Shown piece by piece: positions 12,601 to 20,687 of a stretch of DNA of 52,246 bases. The position numbers were made by a program, and so were the translations under genes. The notes under the pieces are model-generated. The model was not told the DNA's origin, ran no database searches, and saw only the letters and a program-made list of their open reading frames with translations. Origin of the DNA: Perkinsus olseni (taxonomy: Eukaryota > Perkinsozoa > Perkinsida); NCBI GenBank assembly GCA_013115125.1, contig JABANN010000217.1:1-52246 (forward strand), written 5' to 3'. Numbering within the stretch: the first letter of the stretch is position 1; the number at the start of each line of letters is the position of its first letter.

Positions 12601-15600
12601 GCAGTTTTTGCCCGAGCGGTCCGCGAGACCCTCCTTCTGATCCCGCTCCTCGCTGCATGCGAAGTTGTGAGTCCACGTTGCGGTGTCCGACGGCCTCTCG
12701 TACGTTGCGGCGCTTGCATGATAGTATTAGGCTTACCCCAGGTTCTTTTCATCGCTACTATGGGAGCTGATAACTTCCAAGACTTCGCAGAGTCGTTCTT
12801 CGTCGAGCTCCTACTGAAGATCGCTGATCGCTTAGTATTCGGTTCAGTGTTCCAATGGATCGATTACTACGCCGCTGCCACTGTGGAATGGCTAAGTGAG
12901 ATGACATGAAACTGGCGGCCCGCCAGTGGCGGGCGTTGATGTCGTTGCCACTCTTTTTGCTGTTTCCGTTCCCTTCGCAACTATGCGCACAATCTCTGTA
13001 TCGAACCGACCGTCAGCATGCCGCAACGAGTGTGTCGCCCCTCCTATCACCTTCAACCGTAGCCGAGAGTTACTCTGCTTCTGGTCGCGCTGCGGCGAAT
13101 CGGGCTGACTTCCCTTGAGTCTCAGGATTTTCGCTCACTGGATATAACTTCAATTCCTCGGCACAATATGTATCACTATTTCTCGCGTCCGTTTACCACA
13201 TGATGATGAGATTATCCCGGCTCCGTAGGAACTCGCTCTTTCCTCTGGAGCGCACTTCTCGCTATCGGAGACCCCAGGCGCAGCAAAACGAGTGTCAAAG
13301 CGGCTGACGATATCGGTCGAGAAGTTCCAGGATTGAAGTTTGCTAGTCGCGCAGGGAAGTCCACGCAGGGTAAGAGAGAGCTTGCTCCGTTTCTTCTGCA
13401 TATTTACCTTTCTTCAGCTCAACAGGCCACACCTGCGGAGAACGCTTCTCTCGGTGAGAAGCAAGACGAAGGACACGAACATCCAAGCGCCATAGAAGAG
13501 GCTATAGAGGAGCATGTCAGGGGCGGCAGCACAGCAATGAGTAAGCTGGCAACTTGTGTGAAGAGCGCAGAGTTGTTGGTGCGACGAATCATGGATCAAG
13601 ACGAGCGAGACACTCGTCAGGGCAGCGACACATTGATCTGACCATTGTACAGGAGATGGTGGCGAACTTCGTAGCGTGTGATAGAACAAGCTACGGGTTG
13701 GTCCATCGTCAAATGGCTTTCGTGACGATTCTTCTCTCGATACATAAGGAGTATTCAACTTTTCCTGGAGGGTGGGTTAGCTGATGTATCGTCGACAGTT
13801 TGGCCGAGTGGTCTAAGGCGCTGGCTTAAGGCGCCAGTCCGAAAGGGCGTGGGTTCGAACCCCACAGCTGTCAGTCTTGTCGCATTCTCGTTATCGTTTT
13901 CATTATGATTCTAATTCTTGATGAGCACCCCGTGTAAATGTCGTTGTTTCTCATTCTATCATAGGTAGAGACGGGATGCAGCTCGTGCCAGGTACCATCC
14001 TGGCTCCAATGGTCATAGCCTTCATTATCGCCTTTCCCACAGCCACAGAGGTGCCGCAGCAATACGATATTCGCAATGGAGATCTCATGTGAGCCTGCCA
14101 CGTCTTGACGCTCGTCCAGGGCCATGCTTGCTGTAGCATCCGAGTAGCGTATCGTACTTCGCGGTATTGCTGACTGCAATAGTGTGCTGGCTCAGAACTA
14201 CTAATGGTTCCATTCGGACGCTGATTTGGTCGGTATTGGCCAGATACTATATGCTGTTTGGTGTTGTTATCGTCCCTTTCCAAGTCGGAATGGACATTCT
14301 CATGAATCATGCCACCGAGCTAGCCCATGGGGTAAAGTACAGTCGTGCCGCTCCTGCTTTCCGGTTCGGGCACGTGAGCATGGCCATCACACTGCTGTAC
14401 CAGGTGAAAATCTACGACTATATGCTCTATGCGAAGTGGAGATGGCGCAATAGATTAACTAGATGGCTTTTTGACGATCCCAGATTCGACCAAAGCATCG
14501 GAGAGCAGGTGAGCGTCTAAGGAGGAGTTGACGCGGCATACAATTTCTGAGGTTGCACAAGCTTCGTTTTTATGAGTCGCATACGCAGTGGTTGAGCAAA
14601 AGCTTCACGGTGTCTCAATTTCGAAGAGCCGGCGCAGGCAGCAGCTTCCTCTTGCTAGGTTCAAGGAGTCAATCATCTCTGCTTCTCGCCCCAGTTCTAC
14701 TTTATAGTAGCCTACTATACCTGGGGTATGATCATGACCTTACTCGGTATCACTACCTTGCTGAGAAAGCAGGCAAATCCTTTCGAGGTGAGTTCACGAT
14801 ACTCTGATTGACCGTCTTCGGACAGCGAATGATTCCTTCTCGGACGTTTATAGAAGTTGACCGGAATTTAACTGTGATCGGAATTTAAGGTCAATTTTCA
14901 GGATCCGGCATTCGTTTACTACATAGCACAGCAATACATTGCGAATAGGATACTGGATAGCACAATCAGATGGATGACGTTCCACGTGAGTTGAATGATG
15001 TTGAAGGGCCTGCTTGGACCTGACGCGGTCGGCGGTCTTAGTGCTCGGCCAGCTGAGCTGGCCCAGCTCTATGCTTGCTCGTCTTGCTTCATCCAGTCTG
15101 AGTGTGCCAGTTGTTGTGGAAGCCCCGGGATAACGCCTCGGCCAAGGCCTTTGCAGCCAGTATCAAACTCGGTCTCAAACAAAAGGAAATGCAGACTCGT
15201 ACCTCAGAATTCAGGTAGCTGATCCGCCATGCTGCCGTTCGATCGGATCGGGAGCTCTTAACTAGTCTTGTCCTAGGGAGAACTTTTTCCACCGTCATAA
15301 AGAGTGGATTCTTTCCAATGTCGGTCTAATATTCACGCCGAGACACAGTCGTCAGAGGTGAGATCCTCGTTGGGTTTGGTTACCCACCTGCCAGGGTAAC
15401 GTTCTCATTCTCAGGTACAGGGCACAGCTCAGTGGGATGTACCAGAATCTGCTCAGTCTGCAGAGTCCTTTCGAGTAGGCACCTCAAGGGCTGCAACCTC
15501 ATCGGAGTGTCCTCGAAAAACAAGTGCCATGGTCTTCCGGGGTTCAGGTATCGCATGCCAGATGAAGACCTTCTGGCGGGTCGTATTCAGTCCGGGCTGC

Positions 15601-16501
15601 CAGGTAGGCGGCCTTCGGCGCACTCGGAGCTGAAAGCGTCACCGTCAAGCTCGTGAATTGGTGAAGATGGGCGAATCGTGGTTGTACCTCAGGAGACGAA
15701 GCGGGTGATATTCTCCCAATTGATGATGGCGAGGAGAGTGATTATGAGCTACTCGGCGATGCATTGGTGAGTCGCCGTCATTTGGCCAAGTGCAACGTTC
15801 TCTGCTGAGTGACCGCGATGACCGAGCTTGGCCGGCAGGAGCTCGACAATCCTCTATGAGCCTGGAGTTTCTGTCGACGCGTTGAGATAATTTCCCCAAC
15901 TCGCATCCGTGTCGCAGTCGCGAAGCAGGTAACTGCTGGTAAGAGGCTCACCGAGGACGAAGAACGCAGAGCTCAGCGTCTAGAGGATGAAGCTGTCAAT
16001 GAGGTCCGACTGAAGCTCCCCCAGGGAGTAACCACGCTCGGCTGGGCTGCTCTGGAGAGTTGGTACACAGTCGCACGGCAGAGGATAAAGGTGAAAAAAT
16101 TTAAATGATATTGGCTAACGCTTCCAGTTAACCCGAATTTCCGCAGGGCGGCGTCATTTCCCAGCGTCTTGGACTGCCGTCCGCGTCACGGTCGAAGTAT
16201 CAACCAGGTGGGAGCCAGCTTTTGCCGCCTGCAATTATAGCGGAGAACGACGAGGTGAACTTTTTCGTGCGAGAGTCGCGAGCGAGATCGCGGTCTTTGT
16301 ACTCCAGATCGCGGAACTTGACCCTTATCCAGATTGGCTGACGGCAAATATCACACTCGCGTCGAAGGAGATGCTACTACATTGGGCGAAGGAAGCCCGG
16401 TAAGCACCGTATATAGCCGTCGTATATACCGTAGCTGAGGATTTGTTATTTTGTTCACTGTTATCAGTGCTCGTCTGAAGAACCGACATCGAAAGTCTTG
16501 A
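653..16501 (+). CDS. Giant TIG/GCC cysteine-rich multipass membrane protein (many exons, 5' end unresolved)
   Basis: Probable cell-surface or flagellar-membrane protein; ligand and role unknown. About nine IPT/TIG Ig-like domains lie between roughly 1.1 and 5.2 kb, recognisable by GG..VTV.G..F and C.F cores, for example near 2220-2480, 3110-3390 and 4830-4940. A cysteine-rich stretch of GCC2/GCC3-like repeats (CPxGxYC..PG) follows from about 5.4 to 8.7 kb, then a beta-rich region to about 11.4 kb. Hydrophobic membrane segments begin near 11.45 kb and recur at about 11.52, 11.67, 12.56, 13.70, 13.98, 14.25 and 14.68 kb, with a charged cytoplasmic tail. The last exons are firm: 16147-16254, 16308-16399 and 16468-16501, ending in a basic tail and TGA. 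Introns are short GT-AG; checked junctions are 1211-1277, 1358-1401 and 2651-2812. The first exon is not certain: a TIG-like piece at about 940-1029 suggests the gene starts near or before 900. I know similar architectures from alveolates but cannot give a name. Confidence 0.75.
674..693 (+). other. tRNA T-arm-like fragment
   Basis: A TTCAATT loop is flanked by TCGAG and CTCGG, as in a tRNA T arm. No acceptor or D arm pairs with it. It lies at the unresolved 5' end of the TIG/GCC gene and resembles the tRNA fragments found in introns across the window. Confidence 0.3.
1358..1401 (+). repeat. 44-nt intron carrying a tRNA T-arm motif (sense)
   Basis: Splicing at GTGTTA...CCTCAG joins GGAAG to GTACATC and keeps a TIG domain in frame. 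The intron contains GGGTTCGATTCCT, the Pol III B-box core of tRNAs, in the same orientation as the gene. No full tRNA is present. Confidence 0.65.
2651..2812 (+). other. Intron of the TIG/GCC gene hosting tRNA-His
   Basis: Donor CCG|GTAGGT and acceptor CATACAG|GTTC rejoin a TIG domain across the junction to read C-R-F-G-T-V. The 162-nt intron contains a complete tRNA-His gene in the same orientation, so Pol II and Pol III transcription units overlap. Confidence 0.8.
2706..2777 (+). tRNA. tRNA-His (GTG)
   Basis: The acceptor arms GTCGCTA and TAGCGAC pair perfectly over 7 bp. The D arm contains TTAGTGGTTA. The anticodon stem is TCACG/CGTGA with loop TTGTGGC, giving anticodon GTG. The T arm has CCGG, TTCAAAT and CCGG. 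A TTTT tract at 2777-2780 can act as the Pol III terminator. The discriminator position is T, whereas A is usual in eukaryotic tRNA-His. The body closely resembles eukaryotic tRNA-His and looks functional. Confidence 0.93.
6053..6071 (+). repeat. GGCGCG intron element (family F1), sense
   Basis: AATTTCCTGGCGCGTGACG lies in a short apparent intron (GTGAGC...GTGAAG) of the TIG/GCC gene. The same core occurs in eight other places inside introns of the dynein and KH genes. Confidence 0.6.
13794..13873 (+). tRNA. tRNA-Leu (AAG)
   Basis: Acceptor GACAGTT pairs with AGCTGTC (one G-T pair). The D arm has GCCGAGTGGTCTAAGGC. The anticodon stem CTGGC/GCCAG encloses TTAAGGC, giving anticodon AAG. The variable arm TCCGAAAGG is of the long class II type, and the T arm is GTGGG, TTCGAAC, CCCAC. 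It lies in the same orientation within an intron of the TIG/GCC gene (about 13772-13964) between exons for membrane segments. It looks intact and functional. Confidence 0.93.
14858..14896 (+). repeat. Small intronic repeat pair inside an inverted repeat
   Basis: Two copies of CGGAATTTAA are flanked by TTGACC on the left and GGTCAA on the right. It lies in an intron near the 3' part of the TIG/GCC gene and resembles a tiny element with terminal inverted repeats. Confidence 0.45.
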
Positions 16502-16810
16502 ACATGCTGCGGCACAAACGCCTGTGATTAGACATCATTTGACCAGTCGTTCTATACATACCGTTCTGCGTTAGTCTGCGTTCAATCGGAAGTGTGTATC
16601 ATACTTTACGGGTTTCCGCTTTCCGCTGCTTCACATGGAAAAACTCGAATTAAATATTATCAACGCCCGAGTGCTCTCTGGGAAGTTGGTTGAAGCCGGG
16701 AGGATAATTGAACGATAGAGTCCTGAGAACCTATATGCAGTCAGGTCTCCCTGAGGTTCATCAGTACTCTGCAGTTGATCGACGCTTGTCATTGAATCCC
16801 CCTCCGTTCT
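16502..16810. other. Short intergenic spacer
   Basis: This 309-base stretch separates the stop of the TIG/GCC gene from the first ATG of the single-exon orphan. I see no RNA gene or palindrome triad. It presumably carries the 3' end of one gene and the promoter of the next. Confidence 0.5.
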
Positions 16811-19090
16811 GTGATTATGACCGTGGGTGACATCGTGGTGGATCCAGAAACCATGAGGCCTAAGGCTGGTGAACAGCATATCCAGCTAGTTGGGCTGCTC
16901 AAGCAGTCGCTGAAATCGGGCTGGTCTCTGCCCGTATTGAAGACGGTAGATGACGTCACTTTCGCAGATGCCGAATCTATTATGCGTCCCGCTGCTGGGT
17001 CGCTGGACGACGAGCCTAGCGTATCAGGCGTCGTTCTCGCGGTTACATGCGCCCTGCGGCCTCGCGGGAGTGCGGGCTCAGTTGTGTGGGTTCTACATCT
17101 TGCCGATAGCGACGTTCCGGTTGCTTTTAAAGGAGCCAGCAATATCGTGAACCGCAATTGTCTCTGCCCAGGGTCTCCGGTCGAGATCGTTGGGGCCCTC
17201 AAGCGAGGGTCTGTGCCCGCAGGCGGGCGAAGGCGCGATATACACTTGGCCGAGTCGAAGGTCTCGATTCGTCGTCTAGGCGATGGTCATGTTGGATTGA
17301 AGATAACAATAACTTATGTTTTGCCTGGTGGTGCTGTCCTGGGGAGCGGTCCACACAACGAGTTGACTTTGGTGTGCCTCCATCAATGGTGCCGCTGCCA
17401 GAGCGAAGTTTTATGTCCCAAGATGGTTATCGAGTGCTACGGTCTAACCGAGGTTCCGAGCAAATCGTCGCCCGTATCGAGAATTCTGATGGCGGATATT
17501 CACTCGACGGTCATTATGCGATCGGTAGATGATGTTCAGGAGAGAAGGGCGAAGCTTGACCCGCTCTACAAGCTAGTAACAGGGCTCCCTGCTAGCGTTC
17601 ACGAGGGGTGCCCATTGCATGCGGCGAGAGCTCTGTGTCACCATCTGGACCCTCACATTAATAGCGGGCCGGCATCTAGAGGGTCGTGTACAAATCAGGC
17701 CCCGGCATTAGGTTATGCTTCTCTACTATCGCGACCCGAGCCGGTCCGTCCTTCGTGCGATATTGCGCCAATCACTTTCCGCGAGCTGCCTGCTTGCTGG
17801 CGTCGGCAGATCTTCGAGTGCGCTCGAAACATGATGGCACAGGAGCCGTTCAAAGTTGCTCGGGCGCCCTCAGTGAGCACCTACAGTCTAGCTACTGGTT
17901 TACCGTGCCGGAATGCTGTAGGGATACATGTTGGAGGGCCCGTGGTCGTGGGGAGCTGCGTTCCCCCTGATGCCCTCACTGACAAGAACGGAGTGGTGGT
18001 ACGTTGTGCGAAAGGTGTCTGCTACTTCCAATGCTCTGACGGGACGTTAGGACACAGCAAGGGGGACCCCCGTCCTGCGATGTCTGTCATCGGTCGGCTC
18101 TCAGACCAGGAAGAGAAGTTGGCATTATCTCACGCAGCTTCCCTTCATCCGCTCCTTGATACAGTGGAAGAGGTCTCCCGCATGCCCCCCTCGTCACCGT
18201 TCACTCTGAAGGCCGTGGTAATTTGTGAAATACTGCACAGAAACTTGTCACGTGCCCCAGACGTTCTTCTCGCCAACGTGAACGCCGAGGGATGGGACGT
18301 GGCAATTCAAGATGTAGCACCTACTGGACGGCTGTTGCGAGTGTGGATCTCGAGAGCTCAGTTGAAACGGGAAATTCCCGTGCCCTCCCTGGTGGACATT
18401 TCAGATGCGGTCTTACTCATGAACGACTTTGTACCTGAGCGGCATACTGCTGGGCCTTTCCGCCCAGTTTTCGCAATTCTGTTGCCAACTGGCTTCGTTG
18501 ATCTGCGATGGCCTCGACTTCCTCTTGCGATGTTCCCGCATGCGTCGCCTGAGGCTTTCTGGGTAGCGGGGCGAGTGTCTTGGCTGAGAGAGATCGACGC
18601 GTTCACAACTTGTTGTAACTGTGGGGATAAGATATATCTCCTCTCTGCTTGCTCATGCTCCAGAATCCGTTTGGTATCGGTTGCGGACCTTCCCTTAGAC
18701 AACTTGGAGATATCGTGGGTTGCCAAAGGGGAGATTGAGAACGACATGGGTTTTTGCTTCGAAGCGACCTTCGTCGGTGAAGCAGCTCTTGCGGTCTGTG
18801 CCGACTCCTCCCTCAGTGAATCGCAGAGCGATGGGATCAAGCGTTTTATCGTCGCGGATGGGGGTGGGACTGCGGTGCTCGCCAGTAGAGAGTCGAGAGA
18901 ATCGAAGTGGGACGCAGAATACCTGGGCTTCACTTTTCCCGAACAGATTCGAGGGAAGTTCTGCTTTAGAGGTGAGCGTCGGGAAGATGGTCTTTATGTA
19001 GACCGATCGAAGAAATTCGAGGCGTATCGGGGAGGTACCTACGCCAGGCTTGAGAAGAATTGCTTCCGTATGTTGGAAAGGGTGGAATAA
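16811..19090 (+). CDS. Intronless 759-residue orphan protein
   Basis: One uninterrupted reading frame runs from ATG 16811 (a second ATG lies two codons later) to TAA. No family is recognised. Residues about 72-135 have the beta-strand and glycine spacing of an OB-fold (VSGVVLAV ... VAFKGASNIV ... CPGSPVEIVGALKRG). Further possible beta-rich units lie around residues 185-210 and 545-640. The second ends in a cysteine cluster, CCNCGD followed by CSC, that could bind zinc. This would suit a nucleic-acid-binding protein such as an RPA- or telomere-type factor, but that is inference. It is odd that the gene lacks introns while its neighbours have one every few hundred bases: it may be a retrocopy, a horizontally acquired gene, or simply intron-free. 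Confidence 0.7.
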   Translation: MIMTVGDIVVDPETMRPKAGEQHIQLVGLLKQSLKSGWSLPVLKTVDDVTFADAESIMRPAAGSLDDEPSVSGVVLAVTCALRPRGSAGSVVWVLHLADSDVPVAFKGASNIVNRNCLCPGSPVEIVGALKRGSVPAGGRRRDIHLAESKVSIRRLGDGHVGLKITITYVLPGGAVLGSGPHNELTLVCLHQWCRCQSEVLCPKMVIECYGLTEVPSKSSPVSRILMADIHSTVIMRSVDDVQERRAKLDPLYKLVTGLPASVHEGCPLHAARALCHHLDPHINSGPASRGSCTNQAPALGYASLLSRPEPVRPSCDIAPITFRELPACWRRQIFECARNMMAQEPFKVARAPSVSTYSLATGLPCRNAVGIHVGGPVVVGSCVPPDALTDKNGVVVRCAKGVCYFQCSDGTLGHSKGDPRPAMSVIGRLSDQEEKLALSHAASLHPLLDTVEEVSRMPPSSPFTLKAVVICEILHRNLSRAPDVLLANVNAEGWDVAIQDVAPTGRLLRVWISRAQLKREIPVPSLVDISDAVLLMNDFVPERHTAGPFRPVFAILLPTGFVDLRWPRLPLAMFPHASPEAFWVAGRVSWLREIDAFTTCCNCGDKIYLLSACSCSRIRLVSVADLPLDNLEISWVAKGEIENDMGFCFEATFVGEAALAVCADSSLSESQSDGIKRFIVADGGGTAVLASRESRESKWDAEYLGFTFPEQIRGKFCFRGERREDGLYVDRSKKFEAYRGGTYARLEKNCFRMLERVE

Positions 19091-19174
19091 CACGGACTGA
19101 CAGAGTTCGCTAATTAGTTTCTCTGACCCTGCTCGGCTTGGGTGCTAGTGCATAGACTGGGGGGAGGGATAGAG

Positions 19175-19194
19175 GGGAGCTGCTCCCTGGGAGC
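19175..19194. repeat. 6-1-6-1-6 palindrome triad
   Basis: GGGAGC, t, GCTCCC, t, GGGAGC. The right palindrome extends to 8+1+8 (19180-19196). Confidence 0.85.
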
Positions 19195-19254
19195 AGGAGA
19201 CAGGGAAGGGAAGGGTGGAAGTAAGCCCGATATTCATCAGACTCGACGAGTCGA

Positions 19255-19869
19255 TCAACGGAAGTCCCGTTTGAACGTCGATCTCGTTTGATCTTTGCTT
19301 ACACAAAGCGAGCCGTCCGCTCGGAGCGGATTACGGAACCCAATCTGGTCAATAATAAGACCGAAAGCAGACCGCAGGAGACGCTCAGGGCTGTCAAGTA
19401 CTGCTTGTAGCAAGCAACAGCAACAGGCCTTCAATATCCAGATATTTCGTGAGCTCACCACGTACTGAAGGACTGTTACAGGGCAACAGATACTTTTACT
19501 AGTTTCTGGCAGATGACCCATACAACTTAGACAGCTGTATCAATTCCCCAAAGAGATAAGAAATAGATCGTGCCTCACTGCGATCCCTGAAGCACTGGGC
19601 ACCAGCTGGCAACGGAAGAGTACTCACAGGTTTGCTCGAGGTTTGTTAACGGCGCGAACGTCATTAACATCGTCAGGATCAGTACTACCGCCAAATAGAT
19701 GCACAACACTGGAAGCATGCACCTCATGATTATCTGAATCAGGCAGCAGTGTGATATCGACGATATCATACTTTGCCGCTCGGGACATTCTCCGGAGAAA
19801 GATCCTGCCGGGGAGAATGGCGTAGAATGCAGTGGACATGCGGCCACAGTCAAAACGGACCATCACCAT
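19255..19869 (-). CDS. Small spliced hypothetical protein
   Basis: Not recognised. Exon 1 runs from ATG 19869 to about 19628 and encodes 80 codons with a coding-like composition (KYDIVDITLLPDSDN, VVHLFGG). It ends at a GTGAGT donor. An acceptor after CTTCAG near 19580 continues the frame with DRSEARSISYLFGELIQLSK. A further GTAAAA...AACAG junction leads to YPSVRGELTKYLDIEGLLLL. The 3' end is not settled; an open stretch to 19255 (RLLRSAFGLIIDQIGFRNP) may be the last exon. No signal peptide or membrane segment is evident. It overlaps no other gene and is divergent from a short open stretch starting at 19905. Confidence 0.45.
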
Positions 19870-19904
19870 AAATTGCTGAGACTAATACGTCCGACAGGAG
19901 TCGA

Positions 19905-20053
19905 ATGATCCATCCGCAGACTGTTAAACTTTCCTTCGTCGCTCTCCATCGCGTCCTTCATCCAAAGATCCATCCAGATGATGAGGCGATCCTATTCGCC
20001 GCTATCGAGTTACACGGTAGACCGACTCGCGCCACCGACATGCACATTAGCAG
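19905..20053 (+). CDS. Possible short exon or ORF
   Basis: ATG at 19905 opens a frame of about 50 codons with a coding-like sequence (LSFVALHRVLHPKIHPDDEA). It reaches a GTGAGA donor at 20054. The next in-frame acceptor would leave only a 26-nt intron, which is shorter than any confident intron here, so the continuation is doubtful. It may be a degraded exon, or the start of a gene whose remainder has been replaced by palindromic sequence. Confidence 0.25.
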
Positions 20054-20098
20054 GTGAGATAGTTTTCCACTGGTAGCAGGAGCCTCCCCTATAGCCTA

Positions 20099-20149
20099 CA
20101 GCGGCAGGAACTGATCCCTATAGCCTATAGGGATCAGGGCCTGCCGCTG
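20099..20149. repeat. 51-nt near-perfect palindrome
   Basis: A 13+1+13 perfect odd palindrome is centred on C at 20124. Beyond a two-base mismatch on each side the pairing resumes with CAGCGGCAGG and CCTGCCGCTG. Confidence 0.85.
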
Positions 20150-20206
20150 CGCAGAAACCTGCTTGAGAGGTTCCTGAATCTGTGCCCGGGGAGATCGACA
20201 TCGCGG

Positions 20207-20226
20207 TTCGGCAGCCGAACTTCGGC
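20207..20226. repeat. 6-1-6-1-6 palindrome triad
   Basis: TTCGGC, a, GCCGAA, c, TTCGGC. Confidence 0.85.
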
Positions 20227-20245
20227 TTGCTCCGCCTTGAAGCCC

Positions 20246-20265
20246 ACCCGCGGCGGGTGACCCGC
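20246..20265. repeat. 6-1-6-1-6 palindrome triad
   Basis: ACCCGC, g, GCGGGT, g, ACCCGC. It is followed immediately by a 5-1-5-1-5 triad at 20267-20283 built on CTCGC. Confidence 0.85.
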
Positions 20266-20272
20266 CCTCGCA

Positions 20273-20325
20273 GCGAGTCTCGCTTCATTGCTCTCCTACT
20301 AGGAGAGCAATGAAGCGAGACTCGC
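20273..20325. repeat. 53-nt perfect odd palindrome
   Basis: Both arms are 26 nt and fully complementary around a single C at 20299; the core is CTCCTA, c, TAGGAG. A 41-nt imperfect palindrome (one mismatch per arm) follows at 20336-20376. Such arms would extrude as a cruciform in DNA and form a very stable RNA hairpin. Confidence 0.9.
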
Positions 20326-20532
20326 CGCTTTTGTAACAAAACTTCCTGCTAGGAGACTCCTAGCGGGAAGTTTTGTACGTTCAACGTTATCATATGAACG
20401 CTAGAAGAGGAAGAATGGCGTGACTGACCGCATTCGGCTGAGTCATCGAGATTGACCACCGTGGGGGAGGGTGACTCCCGCCGTGATTCTGGAGCATTGA
20501 GGCCGTACCCGAAACAAGTGGTCGACTGTCGA

Positions 20533-20552
20533 GCCTCGCCGAGGCTGCCTCG
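20533..20552. repeat. 6-1-6-1-6 palindrome triad
   Basis: GCCTCG, c, CGAGGC, t, GCCTCG. Confidence 0.85.
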
Positions 20553-20667
20553 GCACTATGCAATCTTACTATGTTTCAGCCAAATAAATTCGAGGAGCCC
20601 TTCAGAAGGGCTAAGAAGGGCCCCTTCTTATAGTCCCAGGCGATAGTGGTTTCGTCGAACAGTTGTG

Positions 20668-20687
20668 TTGCCTAAGGCAACTTGCCT
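20668..20687. repeat. 6-1-6-1-6 palindrome triad
   Basis: TTGCCT, a, AGGCAA, c, TTGCCT. Confidence 0.85.
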
